The notes beneath the pieces were generated by a model that was given only the letters and a program-made list of their open reading frames with translations, was not told the origin of the DNA and made no database searches. A stretch of 64,000 bases of DNA from Goodfellowiella coeruleoviolacea. Lineage in GTDB: Bacteria > Actinomycetota > Actinomycetes > Mycobacteriales > Pseudonocardiaceae. The position numbers and the translations under genes were made by a program. Below, in pieces: positions 1 to 8,231 of this stretch (within the stretch, counting starts at the first letter, position 1; every line of letters starts with the position of its first letter). Where the stretch lies: the NCBI RefSeq assembly GCF_024171785.1, contig NZ_JAMTCK010000010.1, positions 18,033 through 82,032 of the forward strand. Reading direction: 5' to 3'.

Positions 1-97
1 CCATCGTATTCGGCATTTTCGTCGGTTAACTCCGCTGTTCACCTTCCTGGTTCTTCGTCCGATTGGTCGACATTCACGGCTCGCGCCCCAGGTGGAC

Positions 98-868
98 TCA
101 ACCCAGGTGGGCGGTGGCGGTGGGCAGCGCGACCTGACCGGTGACGAATCGGCTCCACAGGCCGAACGTCAGGGGGTGGCCTGGTCGCGCGCTGCTCTCC
201 ACAAAGCTGTGGGTGCCCGTCTCATCGGTGGTGCTCGCACCGAACGACACCTGGAACCGCGTGGTGGCCGCCCGGTCGAGCGGGGGCAGCGGTGACGGCA
301 GCAGTTCGTCCGACCCCCAGCGGTAGTCCGCCCGGTAGCACCCGGTGACCGGTTCGAAGGTGTTCGCCAACACCGCGCCCGTGGCCGGGATGGTGATCAG
401 CACACCGCGCAGGCCGCTCCGGTACCGGGTGTTGAACACCAGCACCTCGGCCGAGGTGGCCGGATACACCTCCGCCCGACCCGACCCCACCTGGGAGCCG
501 GCCGGACAGGCCGCCGGTCCACCCGCCCGCAGACTCGCCTGGTCGCAGGTCGGGAACTTCGTGGGGTTGAACCGGATCGACTTGTCGAACAGGAAGACGA
601 ACTGGCTGGCCGGGGCCGGTTTCTCCCCGGTAGCGGTGCGGCTGGTCCGGTCGAAGACCACCTCGACGCCGGTGGGTGAACCACCGTCGCGTCGGACGGA
701 AACCGCCAGGCCGTCGAGGTTGCGCGGGCCGGCGACCGGTGCCTCCTGCGGCGGCACCGGGCCGCTCGGGGTGGGCACCGGCCAGCTAGCGGCCCTGGCC
801 GGGGCGCTGACCAGCATCGCTGCCGCCAGCGCCCCGGCAGTCACCACGGCACGAATCGAGCGTCGCAC
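98..868 (-). CDS. Secreted protein of unknown function
   Basis: About 256 residues. I start at the GTG at 868 because a GGGGAGG ribosome site lies just upstream; an in-frame ATG at 916 adds 16 residues but has no such site. The N-terminus is a clear Sec signal peptide: RR near residue 2, a hydrophobic Ala/Val/Leu core, and a cleavage site near ARAAS. The mature part has a Pro-rich linker followed by a domain that looks mostly beta, with two cysteine pairs (around PTCDQ, PAACP and VTGCYR). It resembles uncharacterised actinobacterial exported proteins, and I do not recognise a catalytic motif. It is transcribed away from the kinase gene at 1120. Export is well supported; function is unknown. 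Confidence 0.7.
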   Translation of the reverse strand: MRRSIRAVVTAGALAAAMLVSAPARAASWPVPTPSGPVPPQEAPVAGPRNLDGLAVSVRRDGGSPTGVEVVFDRTSRTATGEKPAPASQFVFLFDKSIRFNPTKFPTCDQASLRAGGPAACPAGSQVGSGRAEVYPATSAEVLVFNTRYRSGLRGVLITIPATGAVLANTFEPVTGCYRADYRWGSDELLPSPLPPLDRAATTRFQVSFGASTTDETGTHSFVESSARPGHPLTFGLWSRFVTGQVALPTATAHLG

Positions 869-1119
869 ACCGCCTCCCCGGTCAGTCGTGGCGAACGATC
901 CGACTGAACCAGACAAAACGTGTTCTTCCCGTCAAGTCGGCGCGCGGCGGCCGTCCGGTCGAGCCGGCCGCCACAGCACGTGGTTCTGGTGCCTCGCGGA
1001 AACGAGTTGACCGGTTGCGCCCCGACCCTCTTGCATGACCCTCGGCAACAGCAGGCGGCCGGCACCACCCGGCCAGGTCGGCGGTGCGGGCCGGCCGACG
1101 CCCAGGACGGGAGGTGGGG

Positions 1120-2022
1120 ATGCGCGCGGGCAGGATGCACGCCGACGAGGTGGACATCGACGCCGCGTTGGTGCGCCGGCTGGTCGCCACCCAGTTTCCA
1201 CAGTGGACTGATCTCCCCGTCGAACCGGTCGAGTCCAGCGGCACGGACAACGCGATGTTCCGGCTCGGCGCGGACATGGCCGTGCGGCTGCCCCGCATCG
1301 CGGGCGCGGTGCCGGACGTGGCACGGGAACACCGCTGGCTGCCCCGGCTGGCCCCGCGGCTCCCGGTGGCCGTGCCCACCCCGCTCGGGCTGGGCGCGCC
1401 GGGCGAGGGCTACCCGTGGAGCTGGTCGGTCTACCGCTGGCTCGACGGCACCAACCCGGTGGTCGGCCACCTCGCCGAACCCGACCTGCTCGCGGCCGAC
1501 CTGGCCGGGTTCGTCGCCGCGCTGCGCCGCGTCGACCCCGCTGGCGGACCACCAGCGGGACGGGGCGTGGCCCTGGCGGCCCGGGACGCGCCAACGCGTG
1601 CGGCGATCGCGCAGCTGCACGGGATGATCGACACCGAGCGGGCGACCGCCGCGTGGGAGCGCGCCCTGCGCCTGCCCGAGCACACCGGGCCGCCGGCCTG
1701 GCTGCACGGTGATCTCGGCCCGGGCAACGTGCTCGTCACCGCCGGGCGGCTGACCGCCGTCATCGACTTCGGCGGTGTGGGCGTTGGCGACCCCACCGCG
1801 GACCTGATCGTGGCCTGGAACCTGCTGCCGGCCAACGCCAGGCGTGCCTTCCGCACCGCCCTGGACGTGGACGACACGACCTGGGCGCGGGGCCGGGGTT
1901 GGGCGCTGTCCATCGCGCTCATCCAGCTGCCGTACTACCACCGCACCAACCCGGCGCTGGCTGACAACGCGCGACACGTCATCCGCGAAGTGCTCACCGA
2001 CGAGAGCACCGCGCGCGGCTGA
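1120..2022 (+). CDS. APH/choline-kinase-type phosphotransferase
   Basis: About 300 residues with the aminoglycoside phosphotransferase (APH) fold. The catalytic loop HGDLGPGN has His196 and Asp198, and the metal-binding IDFGG has Asp216. An N-terminal lobe with the usual nucleotide-binding region precedes them (SSGTDNAMFRLG, then VRLPR). I chose the ATG at 1120 because GGGAGG sits 5-10 bases upstream; an in-frame start 12 codons earlier lacks a ribosome site. Members phosphorylate aminoglycosides, macrolides or small metabolites. No resistance, transport or pathway gene flanks it, so the substrate cannot be named. It converges on the GH92 gene, whose stop lies about 55 bases downstream. Confidence 0.82.
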   Translation: MRAGRMHADEVDIDAALVRRLVATQFPQWTDLPVEPVESSGTDNAMFRLGADMAVRLPRIAGAVPDVAREHRWLPRLAPRLPVAVPTPLGLGAPGEGYPWSWSVYRWLDGTNPVVGHLAEPDLLAADLAGFVAALRRVDPAGGPPAGRGVALAARDAPTRAAIAQLHGMIDTERATAAWERALRLPEHTGPPAWLHGDLGPGNVLVTAGRLTAVIDFGGVGVGDPTADLIVAWNLLPANARRAFRTALDVDDTTWARGRGWALSIALIQLPYYHRTNPALADNARHVIREVLTDESTARG

Positions 2023-2078
2023 CCAGCCAGCCGGTCACCACACCCGCGGTGGCGCGGCCGTGCGGTGTCCGGCCCCGG

Positions 2079-4484
2079 TCAGTTGACCGGCACGTGGTCG
2101 ACCGGAGCGCTCCTGCCCCAGGCGGTGTTGGGGGTGTCCGCCAACCGGACGGTGATCGCGCCGCCGCGGCCGAGCACGGACTCGGGCAGCCAGGACTGGT
2201 CGTGGTCGCGGCCGTTGACCCACACCTGGTGCACGTAGCGGTTGTCCGGCGAGGCCAGCGGTGCGCTCACCGTGATGGTCGGCCCGTTCGCGCGCCTGAT
2301 CCACGCCTTCTCGAACATCGGGCTGGCCAGCAGCATCTCCGCCCGGCTCGGCGTCTGCGGGTACATGCCCAGCGCGGCGAAGACGTACCAGGCCGACATG
2401 GTGCCCAGGTCGTCGTTGCCGGGCAGCCCGCCCGGGCCGGTCCCGTACACCAGCGTCGCCATCGCGCGCACGGTCTCCTGCGTCTTCCACGGCTGTCCCA
2501 ACGCGTTGTACAGCCACGGGGTGTGAATGCCCGGCTCGTTCGTCGGGTCGTAGCGGAAGCCGTCACCGCCGGTCGCCCACGACCCGTCGGGCCGGTGGAA
2601 GAACCCGTCGAGCCGGCGCACCGCCTGGTCGGCGCCGCCCAGCACCGCGGCGAGCCCGGACACGTCGTGCTGCACCATCCAGGTGTAGGTGGCGCTGGTG
2701 CCCTGCGCGAAGCCGACGTCCGAGGTCGGGGAGAACGGCCCCACCCAGCTGCCATCCGCCCTGCGCGCCTGCTGGTAACCGCCTTCCGGGGTGGCCGAGG
2801 GGTTGAAGGTGTTGCGCCACCAGCTCGCGCGGGGAATCAGCGCCTGGTACTCGGCGGTGCGACCGAGCCGCCGCGCCCAGTCGGCCAGGGCGAAGTCAGC
2901 GGTGGCGTCCTCCAGGGTCTCGGCCGCGCCGCCCCAGCAGTGGCAGGTGTCCTGGGGCGCGTAGCCGAGCCGCAGGTACTCGGCCAGGTTCGGCCGCTGC
3001 CCCACGCACTGGCCGGGACAGCCCGCGTTGGACAGGCCGTCCGGATGCGGCACGGTCGCCTGCCGGTACAGCGAGTCGAACGCGCCACGCACGTCGAAGT
3101 TGCGGACGCCCAGCGCGTAGAAGCCGGCCAGCGTGACCGCCGAGGGATCACCGGTCATCACGTGGGTCGGGCCGTTCACGTGCACCCACCGGTCCCACAC
3201 CCCGCCGTTCTGCCGCGCCAGGTTGTACAGCGACTGCGCGAAGTCCCCGGCGATCCGCGGTTCGAGCAGCGCGAGCAACTGGGTGTGCGCGCGGTACTGG
3301 TCCCAGCCGGAGAAGTTGCCGTACTGGGCCCGCTGGCCAGGGGCGAGCCGGTGCACCTGCTGGTCGCTGCCCAGGTAGGTGCCGTCCACATCACTGGCGG
3401 TGTTGGGTTGCAGGAACGAGTGGTAGAGCGCGGTGTAGAAGGTGGTGAGCTGATCGGCCGAACCACCGGCGACCTCGATCGACCGCAGCTGCCGGTTCCA
3501 CTCCCGCCGGGCGTCGGCCGCGACCGACTCGACATCGGCGCCCGGTCGCACCTCGCTGGCGAGGTTCCGCCGCGCCGCGTCGAGGCTGGTGTAGGAGATG
3601 CCGACGCGCACCCGCACGTCGGTGTCGGCGGCGGTGTCGAAGCTGACGTAGCCGCCAGAGCCGCGGCCGGCCCGGTTGGCGCCGGTCAGGTAGCCCTCAC
3701 CGCCGCTGGCCGTGGTCGAACCCGGCCGCAGCTGGTCGTTCACCCACGTGCCGGTGCTGGTGAAGTCGCGGTCGAACGAGGCGACGAAGTGCAGCCGGTA
3801 GTAGGTCTTGCGGTTGTTCTCACCGCCGTTGGCGCGGCGACCGCAGAACGCCCCGGTCAACACCGAGCCCGTCACCGTGCGGGTGGCCGGGTCGATGTTG
3901 ATCTCCGCGTCCTCGCTGCCGTTGAGCGAGTTGGACACCCGGAACAGCAGGCTGGCGACCGAGCCGCGGGGGAAGTCGAACTCGCCGACCCCGGCCCGGG
4001 TGGTGACGGCCAGATCGGCCCTGGCGCCCGAGTCGAGGGTGACGGTGTAGCGGCCCGGCCGCGCGGTCTCGTTGTCGTGGCTGAAGTTGCTGGCGTAGAT
4101 CGCGTCGGTGGTGTCGGCCGTCGGCGATGAGGTCACCGTGCCCACGACCGGCATGATCGGGACGTCACCCGCCGCACCCGGGTGGCAGCCCGCCCCGTTG
4201 ACGTGGGTGAGCGCGAACCCGCGTGTTCGCGGGGTGGCGTAGGAGTAGCCGTTCGCGCCAGCGGCGTTCGTCTGATCGCCCGCGGTGTTGGTCGGGCTCC
4301 AGGAGATCATGCCGAAGGGGCGGACCGCGCCGGGGTAGGTGTTGCCGCCGTTGGCCGAGCCGATCAGCGGGTCGACGTGGGCGACGGGATCGGTGATCCT
4401 GACGGGTGCGGCCGCGGCGGGCGCGGCCCCGACCGTGGCCGGCAGCAGCGAGCCGAGCAGGGCAGCCGCGAGTAGGGAACGCAT
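2079..4484 (-). CDS. Secreted GH92 alpha-mannosidase
   Basis: About 801 residues. GH92 enzymes are calcium-dependent exo-acting alpha-mannosidases that trim mannose from mannans and N-glycans. The start at 4484 places a signal peptide (MRSLLAAALLGSLLPATVG) at the N-terminus; an in-frame start 55 codons upstream would bury it. The mature protein opens with the family hallmark DPLIGSANGGNTYPGAVRPF, followed by TRGFALTHVNGAGC. Toward the C-terminus are the GWDQYRAH, NGPTHVMTGDPS and DDLGTMSAWYVFAALGMYP segments of the (alpha/alpha)6 catalytic domain. Length is normal for the family. It probably acts outside the cell on mannose-containing glycans. It is divergent from the aminotransferase gene at 4729. 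Confidence 0.9.
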   Translation of the reverse strand: MRSLLAAALLGSLLPATVGAAPAAAAPVRITDPVAHVDPLIGSANGGNTYPGAVRPFGMISWSPTNTAGDQTNAAGANGYSYATPRTRGFALTHVNGAGCHPGAAGDVPIMPVVGTVTSSPTADTTDAIYASNFSHDNETARPGRYTVTLDSGARADLAVTTRAGVGEFDFPRGSVASLLFRVSNSLNGSEDAEINIDPATRTVTGSVLTGAFCGRRANGGENNRKTYYRLHFVASFDRDFTSTGTWVNDQLRPGSTTASGGEGYLTGANRAGRGSGGYVSFDTAADTDVRVRVGISYTSLDAARRNLASEVRPGADVESVAADARREWNRQLRSIEVAGGSADQLTTFYTALYHSFLQPNTASDVDGTYLGSDQQVHRLAPGQRAQYGNFSGWDQYRAHTQLLALLEPRIAGDFAQSLYNLARQNGGVWDRWVHVNGPTHVMTGDPSAVTLAGFYALGVRNFDVRGAFDSLYRQATVPHPDGLSNAGCPGQCVGQRPNLAEYLRLGYAPQDTCHCWGGAAETLEDATADFALADWARRLGRTAEYQALIPRASWWRNTFNPSATPEGGYQQARRADGSWVGPFSPTSDVGFAQGTSATYTWMVQHDVSGLAAVLGGADQAVRRLDGFFHRPDGSWATGGDGFRYDPTNEPGIHTPWLYNALGQPWKTQETVRAMATLVYGTGPGGLPGNDDLGTMSAWYVFAALGMYPQTPSRAEMLLASPMFEKAWIRRANGPTITVSAPLASPDNRYVHQVWVNGRDHDQSWLPESVLGRGGAITVRLADTPNTAWGRSAPVDHVPVN

Positions 4485-4636
4485 CACCGCATCATCCCAA
4501 CGAGACGTGGTGACCACGACGTGAACGCCGGTGGGCACAGCCGCGTCGACCGGGTGAGCCACGGGTGTGGTGGTCCGGTCCTGCCCTGGGGTGGGATGCC
4601 GGCAGCGGACCAGGCTGTGGCCTGGCACACCTGAAC

Positions 4637-4668
4637 TTGACCTTGCCACTGATGTGAAGCCCTAGCGT
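4637..4668 (+). promoter_or_regulatory. Long-spacer promoter upstream of the class IV aminotransferase
   Basis: A good -35 (TTGACC, 4637-4642) and a -10 (TAGCGT, 4663-4668) are separated by 20 bases, about 60 bases before the start at 4729. A spacer of 19-20 with these hexamers is typical of MerR-family activated promoters, which are underwound by the regulator. The dyad inside the spacer is weak and no MerR gene is nearby, so regulation is inferred. Confidence 0.4.
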
Positions 4669-4728
4669 CGCGCGCGTGGTCGGACCCGACCTGGCCGCCC
4701 ACTCGACACCCCTACCCAGGAGTGAGCT

Positions 4729-5532
4729 ATGACGTCGTTCGTTGTGCACCGGAATGGTCAGCCGGCGACCGCGGCGGAGTTGGCGCCGCTGGCGTTCGCG
4801 GGCTATGCCCACTTCACCGCCATGCAGGTGCGTGGCGGCCAGATCCGCGGCCTCGACCTGCACCTGGAGCGGTTGCGGGTCGCCTCGGTGGAACTGTTCG
4901 GCCGGGCACTGCCCGACGAGCGGGTGCGGTCCTACCTGCGGGCGGCGCTGCGGGACGGTCCCGCCGACCTGTCGCTGACCGCGACCGCGTACTCCTCGGC
5001 GGGCGAGTTCACCGCGTCCGGATCGGTGGTGGAACCCGAGATCCTGGTTCGCACCGGACCTCCCGCGTCCGGACCGGCCGGCCCACTGGCGCTGTCGGTG
5101 GTCGAGTACGAGCGGGTCCTGCCCGCGGTCAAGCACGTCGGCGAGGTCGCCAAGACGTACTTCCTGCGCCAGGCCGTGGCAGGGGGTTTTGACGACGCCG
5201 CCTTCGTCGACCGCCGGGGCCGGCTCAGCGAGGCCACGATCTGGAACCTGGCGTTCTGGGACGGCAGTGCCGTGGTGTGGCCGGCTGCCGAGGTGCTGGG
5301 CGGGATCACCATGGGCATCCTGCGCCGGCAGTTGGATCGCCTCGGCGTCCCGCAGCGCGTGGCGGAGGTCACTCCGGCCAGCCTGTCGGAGTTGGCCGGG
5401 GCCGTGGTGATGAACTCGTGGACGCCGGGAGTCGCGGTGCACCGGATCGGTACCGCGTCCCTGCCCGAGGCACCGTCCTTTGTGGAGCTGCTGCACCGCG
5501 CCTACGAGGCCGAGCCGCTGACCTCGCCCTGA
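4729..5532 (+). CDS. Class IV aminotransferase (fold-type IV PLP enzyme)
   Basis: About 267 residues, related to branched-chain aminotransferases and aminodeoxychorismate lyase. AGGAGTG sits 6 bases before the ATG. The likely PLP lysine is in the VLPAVKHVGEVAKT region (one of two lysines), followed by the family pattern of Gly-Phe-Asp-Asp-Ala, then RGRLSEATIWNLAF and LGGITMGIL, which bind the cofactor phosphate. Family members transaminate branched-chain or D-amino acids or eliminate pyruvate from aminodeoxychorismate. Nothing here fixes the substrate, and no folate or amino-acid pathway gene is adjacent. It has its own promoter and appears monocistronic. Confidence 0.8.
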   Translation: MTSFVVHRNGQPATAAELAPLAFAGYAHFTAMQVRGGQIRGLDLHLERLRVASVELFGRALPDERVRSYLRAALRDGPADLSLTATAYSSAGEFTASGSVVEPEILVRTGPPASGPAGPLALSVVEYERVLPAVKHVGEVAKTYFLRQAVAGGFDDAAFVDRRGRLSEATIWNLAFWDGSAVVWPAAEVLGGITMGILRRQLDRLGVPQRVAEVTPASLSELAGAVVMNSWTPGVAVHRIGTASLPEAPSFVELLHRAYEAEPLTSP

Positions 5533-6098
5533 GCAGGTCGCGGAGGCGTTGCCCTCGCACCGAAGGAGGTGTCGCCCAGCACGGAAGGAGGTGCGGGCCC
5601 CACACCGGAGGACGCGGCGGCATCGGGGGTGGGACTGCTCCGAACGGGTCGCCTGCCCCGGGCAGGGCTTGGAAATTCGCACAAAACGGCAGTGAGGAGG
5701 TCCCCAAAGGACATCCGGTCGCTCAATAGGGTTGGGTGCAGGAGGTTGCGCTCAGGAGGCTGAGCGGAGGCGGCCGCGTTCCGCCGCACCAGCCGGAGCC
5801 CCGGTTCGCTGCCGCGTGGCGAACCGGGCGGGTTGTGCGGGAGTGCGGGCGTGCCACCGTCCGGTGCGGGTTCGGGTGGCTGGCCCTTGTCCGGTTCTCG
5901 ACAGTCAGGGGGGATGGAACTGGTGCCGACGGGATCGCGGACGAGAGCAGGGGTCACCAGGCGCGGTCGGAGTGCCGCGACGAGACGACCGGACACCGAT
6001 GCCGAGCAGGACCGCGCCCACCGCCGTCGACCTGCTGAACCTGATCGCTGAGGAGTGCGGAATCCGTTGCCGTCGCGCCCATTCAGGGAGGCCGCTTC
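5533..6098. other. Gene-free interval with a duplicated ribosome-site-like element
   Basis: No convincing gene lies in these 566 bases before the P450. A 15-base element containing AAGGAGGTG occurs twice, at 5557-5571 and 5579-5593, 22 bases apart with one mismatch. Further AGGAGG-like stretches lie near 5741 and 5754. A 64-codon frame begins at a GTG inside the first copy (5569), but its sequence looks non-coding. The interval may be a long 5' leader of the P450. Confidence 0.4.
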
Positions 6099-7310
6099 AT
6101 GACCAGCAACGACAGCCCGACCAGCCACACCTGGCCGGAACGGATCAGCGGACTGTACGACTGGTTCGCCAGACAGCGCGCCGAGGGCGGCGTCTCGGCA
6201 GGCGAACTCCCCGGCACGTGGAACGTGTTCGGCTACGACGACATCAACGCCGTGTTCTCCGACTACGCCACGTTCTCCAGCGACTTCAACGACTTCGCCC
6301 CGCCGGACCTGGAGATGGACTGGTTCGCCAAGGGGAACTTCTTCTTCAGCGACCCGCCCCGGCACCGCCAACTGCGTGGCCTGGTCACCCGGGCGTTCAC
6401 CCCGAAACTGGTGGCCACGCTCGAACCCCGGATCACCGCCGTGGCCACCGACCTGCTCGACAACCTGGCCGGCCGCGACCGGATCGACCTGATCGGTGAC
6501 TTCGCCTACCCGTTGCCCGCCATCGTGATCGCCGAGCTGATCGGGGTGCCCACCGAGGACATCAGCCTGTTCCGGCAGTGGGCCAGCGCGTTCGTGGCCA
6601 CCCAGACCGAGAAGGGCGCGCTGGCCACGCCGGAGGAGGTCGCGGCGTTCAAGCCCACCGGCCTGGCCATGCGCGGCTACCTGCTCGACCACGTCGCCAA
6701 GATCCGCGCCAACCCCGGTCAGGACCTGATCAGCCTGCTGGTGGACGCCCGCGACGAGAGCGGCAACCAGCTCGACGACGAGGAGATCATCTCCTTTGTC
6801 GCGCTGCTGCTCACCGCCGGGCACCCCACCACCACCGGGCTGATCGGCAACGCCGTGCTGTGCCTGGACGAGAACCCCGACGCCGCCGGCGAACTGCGCG
6901 CCGACCGCACCCTGGTCCCGGACGCGCTGGAGGAGGTGGTGCGGTTGCGCCCCAGCCTGCCCCGGCAGGGTCGGCTGACCACCCGCGAGGTCGAACTCGG
7001 CGGTCAGCTCATCCCACCGGGACAGGTGCTCTCGCTGTGGGTGGCGTCGGCCAACCGGGACGAGCGGCACTTCACCGACCCCGACCGGTTCGACCCGCGC
7101 CGCAAGCCCAACCGGCACCTGTCCTTCGGCCACGGCATCCACTTCTGCATCGGGGCGCCACTGGCCAGGCTGGAATCCCGGATCGCGCTGAACCTGCTGT
7201 TGGACCGGTACGCCGACATCCGCGTCGCCACCGACGAACCCGTTGAGTTCCACAACCCCGAGGCGCTGATGGGCGCCCGCCAGCTCCCCGTCACCGTCAC
7301 CACCGCCTGA
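6099..7310 (+). CDS. Cytochrome P450 (bacterial class I type)
   Basis: 403 residues, a full-length soluble bacterial P450. The haem loop FGHGIHFCIG has Cys350 as thiolate ligand. The K-helix ExxR is EEVVR, and the ERR arginine region is DPDRFDPRR. The I-helix reads TAGHPTTTG: the conserved acid before the catalytic Thr (usually AGHET or AGxDT) is proline, while the Thr run is kept. The start has GGGAGG 7-12 bases upstream. No ferredoxin or ferredoxin reductase is adjacent, so redox partners must come from elsewhere. It stands alone between the aminotransferase and the convergent sugar transporter; substrate unknown. Confidence 0.9.
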   Translation: MTSNDSPTSHTWPERISGLYDWFARQRAEGGVSAGELPGTWNVFGYDDINAVFSDYATFSSDFNDFAPPDLEMDWFAKGNFFFSDPPRHRQLRGLVTRAFTPKLVATLEPRITAVATDLLDNLAGRDRIDLIGDFAYPLPAIVIAELIGVPTEDISLFRQWASAFVATQTEKGALATPEEVAAFKPTGLAMRGYLLDHVAKIRANPGQDLISLLVDARDESGNQLDDEEIISFVALLLTAGHPTTTGLIGNAVLCLDENPDAAGELRADRTLVPDALEEVVRLRPSLPRQGRLTTREVELGGQLIPPGQVLSLWVASANRDERHFTDPDRFDPRRKPNRHLSFGHGIHFCIGAPLARLESRIALNLLLDRYADIRVATDEPVEFHNPEALMGARQLPVTVTTA

Positions 7311-7380
7311 TCGACCGACCGCCAGCCAGCGCCGACCAGGCGGCACCACCCTCGGTCGGCTCCGGCAGGTCAGCCACCCC

Positions 7381-7399
7381 GACCAGCGGGCGGCTGGTC
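7381..7399. terminator. Hairpin between the P450 and the transporter operon
   Basis: A 7-bp stem (GACCAGC and GCTGGTC) with a 5-base loop covers the last bases of the permease gene and faces the convergent P450. It has no U tract, as is usual in actinomycetes. It could end transcription from either side. Confidence 0.35.
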
Positions 7400-8231
7400 A
7401 CTTGTCCGCTCCCTCGTAGGTGCCTCGGGTGAACCGGGAGGAGAAGATGAAGTAGACGACGGCCACGGGCAGGGTCATCAGCAGGGCCGCGGCCAGCTTG
7501 AGCGGGAACTGGTTGCCCTGCCCGAGCTGGCCGGACACCAGCGTGGCCACGCCGGTGGTGAGCGTGTTCAGCGCGGGGTCCTGCCGGGACACGATGAAGT
7601 GCGGCAGCTCGTTCCACGACGCCTGGAAGGACAGGATGGTCAGGGTGATCAACGCGGGCTTGGACATCGGCAGCACCACCGACCAGAAGGTCCGGAACGG
7701 TCCCGCGCCGTCGATGCGGGCGGCCTCCTCGACGCTGACCGGCACCGTCTCGAAGAACTGCTTCATGATGAAGATGCCGGTGGCGTCCACCAACAGCGGC
7801 AGGATCATCGCCGCGTAGGTGTCGTACACGCCCAGCTGGTTGAGCACGAGGAACTTCGGGATCAGCAGCACCACGCCGGGCACGGCCATGACCGCGATCA
7901 GCGCGCCGAACACCGCGGAGCGACCGCGGAAGCGCAGGCGTGCCAGTGCGTAGCCGGCCATCGAGCAGGACACGATCCGGCCGACGGTCACCGCCACCGT
8001 GACCACCAGCGAGTTGGCCGCCCACCGGGGGAAGTCCAGCTCCGCGAGCGCGTCGAACGCGTCCAGCGACCACTGCTGGGGCAGCGGGTTGAGCGGGTGG
8101 GCGGTGGCGTCCGCGTTGGTCTTGAAGGCGGTGCCCAGTTCGATCAGGAACGGGTAGGTGTAGGCCAGCGCGACCAGGACGAGCACGAGGTAGCCGGCCA
8201 GCCGGGCGAGTCGGGATCGGTGGCTGCTCAT
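7398..8231 (-). CDS. Sugar ABC transporter permease, MalG type
   Basis: About 277 residues, an integral membrane permease of the CUT1 carbohydrate uptake family. It has six predicted helices and the EAA loop EEAARIDGAGPFRTFWSVVLP, which contacts the ATPase. The start at 8231 has GAGGAGGG upstream and overlaps the previous gene by four bases (ATGA), so the two permeases are translationally coupled. It is the last gene of the operon binding protein-MalF-MalG. The operon has no ATP-binding subunit; actinomycetes commonly use a shared MsiK-type ATPase encoded elsewhere, which is the likely partner. Confidence 0.92.
   Translation of the reverse strand: MSSHRSRLARLAGYLVLVLVALAYTYPFLIELGTAFKTNADATAHPLNPLPQQWSLDAFDALAELDFPRWAANSLVVTVAVTVGRIVSCSMAGYALARLRFRGRSAVFGALIAVMAVPGVVLLIPKFLVLNQLGVYDTYAAMILPLLVDATGIFIMKQFFETVPVSVEEAARIDGAGPFRTFWSVVLPMSKPALITLTILSFQASWNELPHFIVSRQDPALNTLTTGVATLVSGQLGQGNQFPLKLAAALLMTLPVAVVYFIFSSRFTRGTYEGADK

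Noticed and set aside
1..97. Possible gene end at the left edge
   Set aside because: The short, relatively A/T-rich stretch shows no coding pattern that could be supported.
2049..4130. Long plus-strand frame opposite the GH92 gene
   Set aside because: It is the Arg/Gly/Pro-rich antisense shadow of a well-recognised glycosidase; it has no domain.
5569..5763. 64-codon small gene starting inside the repeated ribosome-site element
   Set aside because: The start overlaps its own presumed ribosome site and the product has no recognisable pattern.
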